DNA of 64,000 bases from Bacteroidales bacterium (GTDB lineage: Bacteria > Bacteroidota > Bacteroidia > Bacteroidales > UBA3663): positions 1 to 64,000 of the forward strand of contig JAFZTS010000031.1 of assembly GCA_017618715.1 (NCBI GenBank), in the 5' to 3' direction. The notes under the pieces were generated by a model. It was given only the letters and a program-made list of their open reading frames with translations. It was not told the DNA's origin and made no database searches. The translations under genes were made by a program, and so were the position numbers. Positions 1 to 7,753 of this stretch are shown piece by piece. The first letter of the stretch is position 1. Every line of letters starts with the position of its first letter.

Positions 1-294
1 AATTCAAATATTATTAATAATAGAAAAATAAGGCTAATTGATGGAGAAAATAACAATTCTCTAAAAACTCTGAATATTAATGTTCCTTCATCAGAAAAAA
101 TATTAGATCAAAAATTTCAGGAACAATTCATGAATGAATACGAAGATTCATTTGCTCATTTCTGTGGTATAGAACAGAACGAGGAGTATTGCCTTTGGGC
201 GCAGAAACGCCTCCTTTTGGCCAAGGAAGATCCCTCCATTCAGGGCTTTTTCGATGGCGTGTTCTGGGAACGCAATACGAATCCGCGAGGATAA
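1..294 (+). CDS. C-terminal fragment, DNA methyltransferase-like tail (5' end outside window)
   Basis: An open frame runs from base 1 to a TAA at 292-294, giving 97 residues with no start in the window. The last 40 or so residues contain GIEQNEEYCLWAQKRL, which resembles the segment after motif I in beta-class N6-adenine/N4-cytosine DNA methyltransferases (usually fxGiExxxeY). The catalytic DPPY motif and the DPFxGSGTT motif I expected about 20 residues upstream are absent. The first 55 residues are instead Asn/Ile/Lys-rich and coded by very AT-rich DNA, while the tail has the base composition of the rest of the window. The fragment could be the end of a restriction-modification protein, a chimera from recombination, or an unrelated protein. 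No function is claimed beyond the resemblance of the tail. Confidence 0.45.
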   Translation, partial: NSNIINNRKIRLIDGENNNSLKTLNINVPSSEKILDQKFQEQFMNEYEDSFAHFCGIEQNEEYCLWAQKRLLLAKEDPSIQGFFDGVFWERNTNPRG

Positions 295-402
295 TCATTC
301 CTTTATCATCACTAACTATCGCTTTTTATTTGCTTTATTTCAGCCTTTCGAATGACAAAACGGCCTATAAACAGTCGTATTTGTTAATTTTTCGTAAAAA
401 TA

Positions 403-434
403 TTTGGAGAAATTATAAATAGTCTTTATATTTG
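403..434 (+). promoter_or_regulatory. Bacteroidota vegetative promoter for the 472 lipoprotein
   Basis: TTTG at 403-406 and TATATTTG at 427-434 are separated by exactly 20 nt. This matches the primary sigma (sigma-ABfr) consensus TTTG-N19/21-TAnnTTTG. Transcription would start near 441, about 30 nt before the ATG at 472. Confidence 0.85.
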
Positions 435-471
435 CGCTCGATTTTACATAACCCTTATAAAATTAATTACA

Positions 472-918
472 ATGAAAAAGTTATTTGTTCTTTTCGCAGC
501 TGCAGCCCTTGTGCTCAGCTCATGTGGCGGTAATGAGAAGAAGGCTGAAGCCCCCGAACCAGCTCCTGCAGTAGCAGAGGCTCCAGTAACCATTGAAAAG
601 GCTGTTTCTGATCTTCAGGCAGCAGTTGAGAGTGGTAGTGTAGAAGCTATCGAGAAGGTACAGAAGGAGATTGATGAGCTCCAGGCCAAGGCTGGCGAGT
701 TCACCGAGGAGCAGAAGGCCAAGTTCGATGAGCTGACCGAAAGCTTCAAGAGCGCCAAGGACGAGGTTGTTGCCAAGGCTCAGAATGCTGTCGATGCCGC
801 CAAGGAGGCTGGACAGGATGCTGTCGATGCTGGTAAGGAAGCTGTTGACAAGGCTAAGGAAGCCGGCAAGGATGCTGTCGATAAGGCTGCCAACAAGGCT
901 AAGGATCTTATCAAGTAA
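472..918 (+). CDS. Small helical lipoprotein, Ala/Lys/Asp-rich
   Basis: This 148-residue protein begins with a lipoprotein signal peptide whose lipobox LSSC ends at Cys18, so it should be acylated and membrane-anchored. A short Glu/Ala/Pro-rich linker (about 20-40) follows. Residues 40-148 have the composition of a continuous amphipathic helix. The end is built from 11-residue units (for example AKEAGQDAVDA, GKEAVDKAKEA, GKDAVDKAANK), a periodicity known from LEA-like and apolipoprotein-like helices. It has its own promoter and a terminator directly after the stop, so it is a single-gene unit and probably abundant. No enzymatic motif is visible; a structural or envelope role is inference. Confidence 0.85.
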   Translation: MKKLFVLFAAAALVLSSCGGNEKKAEAPEPAPAVAEAPVTIEKAVSDLQAAVESGSVEAIEKVQKEIDELQAKAGEFTEEQKAKFDELTESFKSAKDEVVAKAQNAVDAAKEAGQDAVDAGKEAVDKAKEAGKDAVDKAANKAKDLIK

Positions 919-940
919 GATCTCATAATCCCAATAAACA

Positions 941-971
941 AAAGGCGAGTCTCTTCACGAGGCTCGCCTTT
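941..971 (+). terminator. Hairpin terminator after the 472 lipoprotein
   Basis: AAAGGCGAG and CTCGCCTTT form a 9-bp stem with a 13-nt loop. The T-run is short and sits inside the 3' arm. It is the only stable hairpin between the stop at 918 and the convergent gene ending at 1018. Confidence 0.7.
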
Positions 972-1017
972 GTCATTATAAAGATGTGTGTGTCGATAGA
1001 CAGAAATCGCAATAGTA

Positions 1018-1698
1018 TCAATTGATCAACATCCAGTCGATGGAATAGTCCCGCTGGTAGTTGGCCAGTTCGTCGTCGGTCATGCGGACATACTCTGAAG
1101 TGGCGAAGCCGTTATGGTACATTCCCAAGCCGTTCCCATTCATGCCGAGACGTTCTACAGTGACCATATACCATTTCCCGTCGAGATAGAAGATTGAGAC
1201 AATATTCAGTAGGAAATATTTTTCGTCCAATACGTCGTGAAGAATGTCACCATTGGTGTAGTTGATGGCGATAGGCCAATCGAAGTAGCCGGGATCCTCG
1301 GAACCATAAACGTATGAGTAGATGGTCATGTCGGTGGCCGATGGGAAATAGTAGTTGCAGCAGCGGGCGGTCGTGTGGGTGGCGAAATAGTCTTCGTTGA
1401 TTAACGCGCCATGCTCGTCGATCTCGTAAGTTTGGAGCCATTTCCAACCGTGTCCGATGACCTCATCGCGTATTGCCTTTTTCATTTCGTCGGAGAGTGC
1501 CGTGGCATCTTCACGGCGCGGAATGCCGTCTTCGCCAATTACAAGGCTGGCTGTGGGCGGTTCGATGATGAGGATGGGATTTGTCGTCTCATCGCTTAGG
1601 TCACAGGAGGTGAACGACGTGATTGATAGGAGCAATGCGCCGGCAAGGCACAGCTTTGTGGAATGTTTTTTGAATGCTAATCTTTTCATGTTATACAT
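1018..1698 (-). CDS. Lipoprotein of unknown function
   Basis: This 226-residue protein has a signal peptide and lipobox FTSC ending at Cys32; an alternative start at Met4 (base 1689) is equally plausible and leaves the signal intact. The mature part has no motif I recognise. It is rich in Tyr and Asp, includes a double Cys (ARCCNYY, about residues 111-117), and is probably a small beta-rich globular domain. The gene is followed on the minus strand by the end of the convergent 472 unit. Upstream it carries a 27-bp element (1720-1746) that also precedes the neighbouring outer-membrane protein gene, which suggests shared control. Confidence 0.75.
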   Translation of the reverse strand: MYNMKRLAFKKHSTKLCLAGALLLSITSFTSCDLSDETTNPILIIEPPTASLVIGEDGIPRREDATALSDEMKKAIRDEVIGHGWKWLQTYEIDEHGALINEDYFATHTTARCCNYYFPSATDMTIYSYVYGSEDPGYFDWPIAINYTNGDILHDVLDEKYFLLNIVSIFYLDGKWYMVTVERLGMNGNGLGMYHNGFATSEYVRMTDDELANYQRDYSIDWMLIN

Positions 1699-1719
1699 TT
1701 TTTGGATTCTTTACCCCTA

Positions 1720-1746
1720 AAATGCAGGAATTCCGAAAACCTTGCA
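1720..1746 (-). promoter_or_regulatory. Conserved 27-bp upstream element, copy A
   Basis: On the minus strand this reads TGCAAGGTTTTCG, then 7 variable bases, then TGCATTT. The same 13-N7-7 arrangement occurs at 2418-2444. It ends 22 bp before the start codon of the 1018-1698 lipoprotein gene. No TAnnTTTG element is visible upstream of that gene, so the element may be a non-vegetative promoter or a regulator site. Confidence 0.6.
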
Positions 1747-1770
1747 CGATCTGTAAATTAAAATGGGATT

Positions 1771-2382
1771 TTACAATCCAAGTTTGATGCCGATGATGAA
1801 GATCCCTTGATGTCCGTAACCCAGTTCGCTGTAGAGATGGGGCCAGCGCTTGCTGCCGAATTCGATGCCTCCGACTGTTACTTGATAAGAGATAACGTTC
1901 TTCTTCTCATCAAATGCACTATTGGAGTCGAGCCAGTTGTGTTGGTGAGCATAGCCGAGTGCTATTTTCGAATAGACGCTGAACAATCCATTCTGGGTCT
2001 GGTACCAACGGCTTCGCACTTCGGGCATGACGTAGAAAAGACGACTGTGCGCATCGGTCCAGCTTCGCAATTCGGGTTCCATGCTAAAGTTATCGAGGCC
2101 CTCGCTTGTCTTGCCGAAGCCGACGGACAATCCTACGCTCCACTTGCGGGTAAAGTTGTAGAAATATTCGAAGCCTAGGACGGAATAGATATCAACCCCA
2201 CAGAGAAAGTCTCTCTCGTATCCAGTCTTTTGTTCTACGTCGTAGATAAAGTTGCCAAAATCTTCGTTTGCCGCATCGCCCGTCGAGAGATAGAATGCTA
2301 TCTCATGCCGCTTGAAGTCCTGGGCATGTATGCCTGTGGTGAAAACACAGGAGATGAGAAGGATGGATATGAAATGTTTCAT
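1771..2382 (-). CDS. Predicted outer-membrane beta-barrel protein
   Basis: The frame is open to 2457, but the start at 2382 gives a clean signal peptide (MKHFISILLISCV... ending GIHAQ at about residue 20) and is preferred; the product is then about 203 residues. The mature sequence alternates polar and hydrophobic residues in short strands separated by turns, with many Tyr, Phe and Gly, and ends in hydrophobic strands (FIIGIKLGL). This is the pattern of a small 8- to 10-strand outer-membrane barrel. No specific family is recognised. The gene shares its 27-bp upstream element with the adjacent lipoprotein gene. Confidence 0.7.
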   Translation of the reverse strand: MKHFISILLISCVFTTGIHAQDFKRHEIAFYLSTGDAANEDFGNFIYDVEQKTGYERDFLCGVDIYSVLGFEYFYNFTRKWSVGLSVGFGKTSEGLDNFSMEPELRSWTDAHSRLFYVMPEVRSRWYQTQNGLFSVYSKIALGYAHQHNWLDSNSAFDEKKNVISYQVTVGGIEFGSKRWPHLYSELGYGHQGIFIIGIKLGL

Positions 2383-2417
2383 AACAACTCTTATTATTCT
2401 ATACATATCTATCCTGT

Positions 2418-2444
2418 AAATGCACAACAATCGAAAACCTTGCA
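2418..2444 (-). promoter_or_regulatory. Conserved 27-bp upstream element, copy B
   Basis: This is the second copy of TGCAAGGTTTTCG-N7-TGCATTT on the minus strand, 36 bp upstream of the preferred start at 2382. The outer 20 positions match copy A exactly and the central 7 differ. That is what a two-part protein-binding site or promoter would look like. Confidence 0.6.
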
Positions 2445-2455
2445 TCAAAGAGTAC

Positions 2456-2488
2456 AAAAACCGCCGTATGTCAATGGCATACGGCGGT
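2456..2488 (-). terminator. Terminator of the DUF4842 lipoprotein gene
   Basis: CCGCCGTATG and CATACGGCGG form a 10-bp stem, extendable by one A-T pair, with a 7-nt loop. On the minus strand the stem is followed by five T residues. It lies 20 nt past the stop at 2508. Confidence 0.85.
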
Positions 2489-2507
2489 GAATTAAGAGGT
2501 TGGAAGA

Positions 2508-5234
2508 TTAATTAATCTTGTTCAATACTGCAGCTTGTATATATGTATTCTCGCTGTGAACAATCCTGAACGTATATATTGCTCCAGTTTCGTTGGTCTT
2601 GCAAGCATCGAGGGCGGCACGGTCGAGAGTGAAAGTAGCGGTGCCACTAACTTGTTGTGCTTGTCCAACTACAGTGCCGTTGATGCTTTCGATACGGAAC
2701 CATGCATTATTGCCAGCCGTCTTGGTTACTGTGAGTCTAGCACTGTTCCAAGAATCCATTGCATCGCGACCAGTCGTACACAATGCATAATTGGTAAGGT
2801 TACCTGTGGCACCTGCTATACGTTGTGTAGGACCTAATTTGAGGGTTACTCTATCAGGCGTACCCGTGATAACTTCTATGCTGACACGATCTGAAGATGA
2901 CTTGTACGTCTTGCCAGCCACCGTTGATTCTGCGGCCCTTACTACAATAGAGCAGTAACCTTCGCCCACGGGATGAACAACACCGGAAGAAGAAACAGTA
3001 GCTACAGATTCGTCGCTCGAGGTGAAGGTTATTTGCGTCGCCGTCGGAGATGTCGCCGTAATCGTCTGATCAGTCGTCGTCTCAAATGTCATATACAGTG
3101 GATCGACATAGAGCTTATGATGTGCTACCGTGGTGATGTTATGGATATCAATGGTTGCACTGGTGATGTTTACGGCACCATTTGAAACTATATAGATTCC
3201 ACCATGAGTAAGTGCATTTTTAAAATACGTTGCACCGATAGAATAAGTGACGACTGATTGATTGTCAGTACGTGGATGCTGGTGCGTCAGGATGTAACCA
3301 CCATTTTTATCATAAATGACAAAACTACTCTCTGGAAGCGAAGAATAAGTAATATTGAGCTTGGCCGTAGCACTGTCGTATGATAGGGCTTCAATGCCGC
3401 TGCTTTCGAAATCGAGGAGTACACTATTATTGTACCAAGTGTTATTCAGTCGGATTCTTCCTGTTGGCGAATATTGGAGCGCGTAACTCTCGTCAACTGG
3501 AGTTGGATCAGTTGGGTCATTTGGACCTAAATTACCTCGTTCGGTAATCAACGCTGGAACCTGTGAATTCACAATCCAATCTGTCTTAGTAACATCCGAC
3601 ACCCAGTCTTGGAATTTCGTATAGGCATCATTGATGTATTTTCTTTCCTGTGGCCATTCGAAATAATTGGGCAAAAGCATCATCTGAGGTGCATAACCTT
3701 CTTGATAAGACCCGGTGGCAGTTCCTGTTTGAGGTTTGCTTGAGATAATCTGTACAGCTTCGCCATCTTCTCTACTAACAATTTTAAAGAAACCTTCAGC
3801 AAAGAGCTGAGACAGGTAGGTCGGATATTTAACCTTGCCATTTTCTAAAATCCTTTGGGGAAGCTGGTTTTGTTTTTTCGTTAAAACCATCGGGTTGCTA
3901 TGTGGATCCGTGAAGTGTTCATCAGCATTGATGATCTTGTGATTCTTGGAGCCTACGTTTAGAGCAGGAGTTTCACCCAACAACGTGTGTATTTCACCCC
4001 ATTCATTATTATTGATGGATACCGTCGATTCGTAAGCACCACCTGCTGCAAAAGGAGTTATCGTAAGTTCAGCAGTGGTGTCAGTTAATTGTTTATTAAG
4101 AACGAATTGGTCGCCGATAAGATCATAATGCCTTTTAATTTCTTGCGTGTAGTTCAGCTCAAGAACAATGTCATTGAAGTCGAAATCATATTGTTTCAAG
4201 TCCTCACAAACCAAGATGGCACTCTCGTCAACATCGGATGATTCGATAACGGACTGGTTATCGAAGCCTTCAACCCTAAATACAAGGTCATTGAGATCAA
4301 AGTCGCCATTACGCACCCAATCCTCGAAACACAGGTAGTCCCTGTTGTCATGGTAATCGGCATCAATGTCTCGTTGGATGTTGAATGTGGCTACGTAAGA
4401 TACATCATGTCCACGGAAGTTCTCGAAGTCAAGATAATCATTCAGCTTGGATTCAGAGAATTGTTTATTACCATCATTATCCATAAAGAAACCATAGAAC
4501 GGGATTTCTTCTGGAACCTTCACATAGACACGATGAGATACCAAATGATGAGCATTATTTTGATTGAACACATAGGAGCAATCAATATGATTATCATCAC
4601 CCAAAATATTATAAAGTTGTGAACGCGGATTGTCCGAAGTTTGATACTGCAAGTGTGTCTTGCCTTGGATTATTGGTTTGCAAACAAGCCAATATAGTTC
4701 TCCATCATGACCCATGACGGTTACATCAGCCTCGTTCTCGTCGTCGGTGTACCAGTAAATGCCAATCCAGTCGTGACCACTGGTTGTCCAGTGTACTGGG
4801 TTAATCCAGAATTCATGAGCAGTTGCCACGAAGTCCTGAACTACACGGCCGAGGTTGGTCTGTTCGTATGTAAGGTCAGGATGATACGCTAAAGCGCCAC
4901 CCGCACCTTCGGGAAGAACTTTTTGATATTCTGTATTGTCAGCACGAGTGACCCAGACGGTATCGACATTGTCTTGAATTACTACCTTATTAAAATATTG
5001 GTTTAGCCTACCATCACCTCGGGTGCCGATATGCCTGCGACGTGCCAGCTGGCCGAAGAGGTCCCAGTTCTGTTCTGGGTCGATTTTGCCGAACTTGCGT
5101 TCGAACTCGTGGGTGTAGGCCTTGTCCTGAATGTCGCTGTACGGTTCGTAGTCCTGGCAGGAGCTTACGAACGCGGCAGATGCTGACAAGAGAAGGGATG
5201 TCAGCAAAGTCGATTGGTACAATTTCTTTCTCAT
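2508..5234 (-). CDS. Large DUF4842/LruC-type lipoprotein with a Big_2 domain
   Basis: This 908-residue protein has a signal peptide with lipobox VSSC ending at Cys26. At about residues 300 and 340 are two acidic motifs, GDFDLNDLVF and DFDFNDIVLE. These are the hallmark of the LruC/DUF4842 proteins found in Bacteroidota lipoproteins, and the DxDxND core looks able to bind calcium. A bacterial Ig-like group 2 (Big_2) domain follows at about 705-790 (SSDESVATVSSSGVVHPVGE). The architecture indicates a surface-exposed or periplasmic multidomain lipoprotein. Function is unknown; a role in adhesion or polysaccharide contact is inference. A TATCTTTG element lies upstream at 5368-5375 (minus strand) and a strong terminator follows. 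Confidence 0.85.
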   Translation of the reverse strand: MRKKLYQSTLLTSLLLSASAAFVSSCQDYEPYSDIQDKAYTHEFERKFGKIDPEQNWDLFGQLARRRHIGTRGDGRLNQYFNKVVIQDNVDTVWVTRADNTEYQKVLPEGAGGALAYHPDLTYEQTNLGRVVQDFVATAHEFWINPVHWTTSGHDWIGIYWYTDDENEADVTVMGHDGELYWLVCKPIIQGKTHLQYQTSDNPRSQLYNILGDDNHIDCSYVFNQNNAHHLVSHRVYVKVPEEIPFYGFFMDNDGNKQFSESKLNDYLDFENFRGHDVSYVATFNIQRDIDADYHDNRDYLCFEDWVRNGDFDLNDLVFRVEGFDNQSVIESSDVDESAILVCEDLKQYDFDFNDIVLELNYTQEIKRHYDLIGDQFVLNKQLTDTTAELTITPFAAGGAYESTVSINNNEWGEIHTLLGETPALNVGSKNHKIINADEHFTDPHSNPMVLTKKQNQLPQRILENGKVKYPTYLSQLFAEGFFKIVSREDGEAVQIISSKPQTGTATGSYQEGYAPQMMLLPNYFEWPQERKYINDAYTKFQDWVSDVTKTDWIVNSQVPALITERGNLGPNDPTDPTPVDESYALQYSPTGRIRLNNTWYNNSVLLDFESSGIEALSYDSATAKLNITYSSLPESSFVIYDKNGGYILTHQHPRTDNQSVVTYSIGATYFKNALTHGGIYIVSNGAVNITSATIDIHNITTVAHHKLYVDPLYMTFETTTDQTITATSPTATQITFTSSDESVATVSSSGVVHPVGEGYCSIVVRAAESTVAGKTYKSSSDRVSIEVITGTPDRVTLKLGPTQRIAGATGNLTNYALCTTGRDAMDSWNSARLTVTKTAGNNAWFRIESINGTVVGQAQQVSGTATFTLDRAALDACKTNETGAIYTFRIVHSENTYIQAAVLNKIN

Positions 5235-5670
5235 TTTATAAAAAATATTAAGTTAAAAAATATTACTCTCTCTCAACGAATAAATGGTACCAATAAATAA
5301 ATTTAAAAGAAAAAGTGAATTATATAGTTATAAACTATATTAAACCAACTCAATTATTTGTTCGGTGCAAAGATAAACATAAATATTCAGTTATTTGGTA
5401 AAATAGGGTGACAACGTCTATTCTTGAACGTTTTTTGTGATTATTCATGCCATTTTGCTATATATATATGCCAAAATTGGATTTTCTGCCACTTCATACG
5501 GTTTGTAAATATCATGGATCATTCTAATTCGGAGCATACAGCTCCAAAGAACAGGGAAAGATTTCTATTGTTCTTCTGAACTCATTGATACAATTGTCAA
5601 AAAAGAAAAAAGGCTCGATACAAAAACGAGCCTTTTTCTATCAGTTAGTAGATTTTTGATTTGAATAACA
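5235..5670. other. 436-bp AT-rich intergenic region
   Basis: There is no credible gene here. It contains a minus-strand TATCTTTG -7 element at 5368-5375 for the DUF4842 gene, giving a leader of about 125 nt, without a clear -33 TTTG at the right distance. It also contains the pyrF terminator. Between 5400 and 5600 I see only AT-rich unstructured sequence with one imperfect inverted repeat (AGAACA...TGTTCT). Confidence 0.6.
5606..5637 (-). terminator. pyrF terminator
   Basis: GGCTCG (5612-5617) pairs with CGAGCC (5627-5632), with A-runs and T-runs on both flanks. The structure works as a U-tailed terminator for the minus strand, 34 nt beyond the pyrF stop. Confidence 0.85.
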
Positions 5671-6504
5671 TCAAATAAGGGGGAGGAGGCACTCAGCCAT
5701 CTCATCGGCAACTTCCTTGGCCTTCTGGGCAGCGACTTCGGCGAAACGGTCGGTTTGGTCGGCATAGATGATAGCACGGCTGGAATTGACGATCAGTCCG
5801 CATTGCTGGTTCATGCCGTACTTGACCACCTCCTGAAGGGAACCTCCTTGTGCGCCAATGCCAGGGACGAGGAGGAACGAGTTGGGAGCGATGCGACGGA
5901 TGTCCTCGAACATCTTGCCCTGCGTTGCTCCAACGACGAACATGATTTGATCCTCAGTGCCCCAGGTCTTGACAGTTCTGAGTACCTTTTCGAAGAGTCG
6001 CGACTCGGTGCCATCGACGGTGCTGAGCTGGAAGTCATGCGAACCCTTGTTGGAAGTCAGAGCGAGGCAGATTACCCACTTCCCGCCATAGCCGAGGAAG
6101 GGCTTCAGGCTATCTTCGCCCATATAGGGAGCTACGGTGACAGCATCGACGTCGAGATGCTCGAAGAATGAACGGGCATAGAGTGAAGACGTATTGCCGA
6201 TGTCGCCGCGCTTGGCATCAGCGATGATGAACTGATGAGGATAGTGCTCGCGAATGTAATTGACGGTCTGTTCGAAAGCGATCCATCCTTCCGCGCCAAA
6301 ACACTCGTAGAAAGCAAGGTTGGGTTTGTAGGCGATGCAATAGGGTTCGGTAGCATCAATGATGGCCTTGTTGAACTCGAAGATGGCTTCACGAGCTGGT
6401 AGTTGCTGCAGGTGCTCGGGAATCTTCTTGATGTCGGTGTCGAGACCAACGCAAAGGAAGGTCTTCTTCTGCTTGATTTGTTCGAATAGTTGGGAACGGT
6501 TCAT
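5671..6504 (-). CDS. pyrF: Orotidine 5'-phosphate decarboxylase
   Basis: This 277-residue cytoplasmic enzyme converts OMP to UMP, the last step of de novo pyrimidine synthesis. The catalytic Asp-Lys-Arg-Gly-Asp segment [10 protein letters not shown] is at about residues 96-105. The phosphate-binding end [10 protein letters not shown] lies near residue 215. The length and DAKRGDIG context fit the longer type 2 PyrF group found in Bacteroidota and mycobacteria. The gene is last in a codirectional run (rpmH, ravA, viaA, pyrF), separated from viaA by a 9-bp tandem repeat, and is followed by a clear terminator. Confidence 0.95.
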   Translation of the reverse strand: MNRSQLFEQIKQKKTFLCVGLDTDIKKIPEHLQQLPAREAIFEFNKAIIDATEPYCIAYKPNLAFYECFGAEGWIAFEQTVNYIREHYPHQFIIADAKRGDIGNTSSLYARSFFEHLDVDAVTVAPYMGEDSLKPFLGYGGKWVICLALTSNKGSHDFQLSTVDGTESRLFEKVLRTVKTWGTEDQIMFVVGATQGKMFEDIRRIAPNSFLLVPGIGAQGGSLQEVVKYGMNQQCGLIVNSSRAIIYADQTDRFAEVAAQKAKEVADEMAECLLPLI

Positions 6505-6532
6505 AGAGGGAGTATTTTTGTGTCTGGTTTTT

Positions 6533-6595
6533 TCGGAGTACTCGGAGTACTCAGAGTATTCTGAGTATTCTGAGAACTCAGAGAACTCCGAGTGA
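6533..6595. repeat. 9-bp tandem repeat, 7 units, between viaA and pyrF
   Basis: Units start at 6533, 6542, 6551, 6560, 6569, 6578 and 6587. All are variants of TCNGAGTAC or TCNGAGAAC and there are no indels. The array starts 11 nt after the viaA stop codon and ends 28 nt before the pyrF start, on the transcript side. A related 9-bp unit recurs at 19663-19707. Confidence 0.9.
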
Positions 6596-6606
6596 TTCTA
6601 AAGAAA

Positions 6607-7752
6607 CTATTTCTGGATAAACCAAGGAATTCGCTGGACCTTATAGTCGAGGTGCCAATAGCTGTCAAAATATGGGAGCCAGTCTTTGATGAGGACCGAT
6701 TGGCCAATCTGGAGGGCATAGAGGCGGGTGCCTTCGTCCTGCAATTGGCTCAATTGGACCAACAAGGGTCTATCGACCAAGGGAAACTTGAAGTCGGAGA
6801 TCAGCAGCAGGTCGGCGCTGCCATAACGCGGATTGCTGCCAATGAGTCGGAAGGCCGCTTGCAGCATCTCGGTGCCATCGGTCGAACCGCCGCACTCTTG
6901 ACGCATATAGTCGAGCAGAGAAGTCCGATTGCTGCGCACATCGAAGGTCTTGGCTGTAGTCGAGAAGGTGATGAGCAACAGGTCGCGATTCTGTGCCAAA
7001 GCGATTTGCAGCAGTTTGATGACAAGACTGTGAGCAATGCGCTCGGGAGGGCCCTGCATCGATCCACTTGTATCCATGCATACAATCATCGGTCCCTTTT
7101 GGCGGGCACGTGCCACCTGCACCTTCTGCGCCTTCTTCATCAGATTCGACTTGAAAAGGAAGGTCTGCAGGCGACGTGTGGCGTATCGATAAGCGAAGAG
7201 GCCCGACAAGCTTTCGTCGGCCATCGTTGCCAGTTCGATGGGAAGCAAGGCACTGAGGTCATTGCCCACCGAAATACCCTCGATGTCAGAGGGTGAGGAA
7301 TGTTCCATCCGGAAGGTACTACCACTGCCCACCGGCACACGTTCGGGACCTTCGTTGTCGGCGATACGGCCCACACGACGAGCCACATCGAGCAGAATGG
7401 GATACTGTTTCTGCAATTGGACAATGAGACGGATACGCTCGAAACTGACTGTGTTCCAAATAGTACCCATGAGCGCCCAGCACTGGGCAAACTCGTCAAT
7501 TGTCACCCCGTGCTTCTTGAGATAGGGCGGGATGACCTCCAGGTATTTGTCAAGCAGTTTCTGTTGTTGCGAAAGATGTTCACGAACATAATCGGCACGC
7601 AATTGCGAGAGTTCGTACGGGTCACTCACCCCACGCATCTGCATAAAGCGCATGCGGGCCTCGACAGCATCGCTGAATGCCTGTTCAAGGTCTGCGCAGA
7701 TCAGTTCCTCGAGCTCATCAAGCACCTTATGTGGGAGGGATAAGTAAGACAT
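6607..7752 (-). CDS. viaA: VWA-domain protein, ViaA partner of RavA
   Basis: This is a protein of about 381 residues whose C-terminal half is a von Willebrand A domain of the CoxE/ViaA type. The MIDAS motif DTSGSMQG is at about residues 225-235, and DGTEM and ISDFKFP follow as the later metal and strand elements. The N-terminal half is helical. I place the start at 7752: that ATG lies 1 nt after the stop of ravA (TAA-T-ATG), so translation is probably coupled, whereas the longer reading would overlap ravA by 47 nt. In known systems MoxR-family ATPases act with VWA partners on metal-dependent assembly or membrane-stress targets. The substrate here is not evident. Confidence 0.85.
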   Translation of the reverse strand: MSYLSLPHKVLDELEELICADLEQAFSDAVEARMRFMQMRGVSDPYELSQLRADYVREHLSQQQKLLDKYLEVIPPYLKKHGVTIDEFAQCWALMGTIWNTVSFERIRLIVQLQKQYPILLDVARRVGRIADNEGPERVPVGSGSTFRMEHSSPSDIEGISVGNDLSALLPIELATMADESLSGLFAYRYATRRLQTFLFKSNLMKKAQKVQVARARQKGPMIVCMDTSGSMQGPPERIAHSLVIKLLQIALAQNRDLLLITFSTTAKTFDVRSNRTSLLDYMRQECGGSTDGTEMLQAAFRLIGSNPRYGSADLLLISDFKFPLVDRPLLVQLSQLQDEGTRLYALQIGQSVLIKDWLPYFDSYWHLDYKVQRIPWFIQK

Positions 7753-7753
7753 A

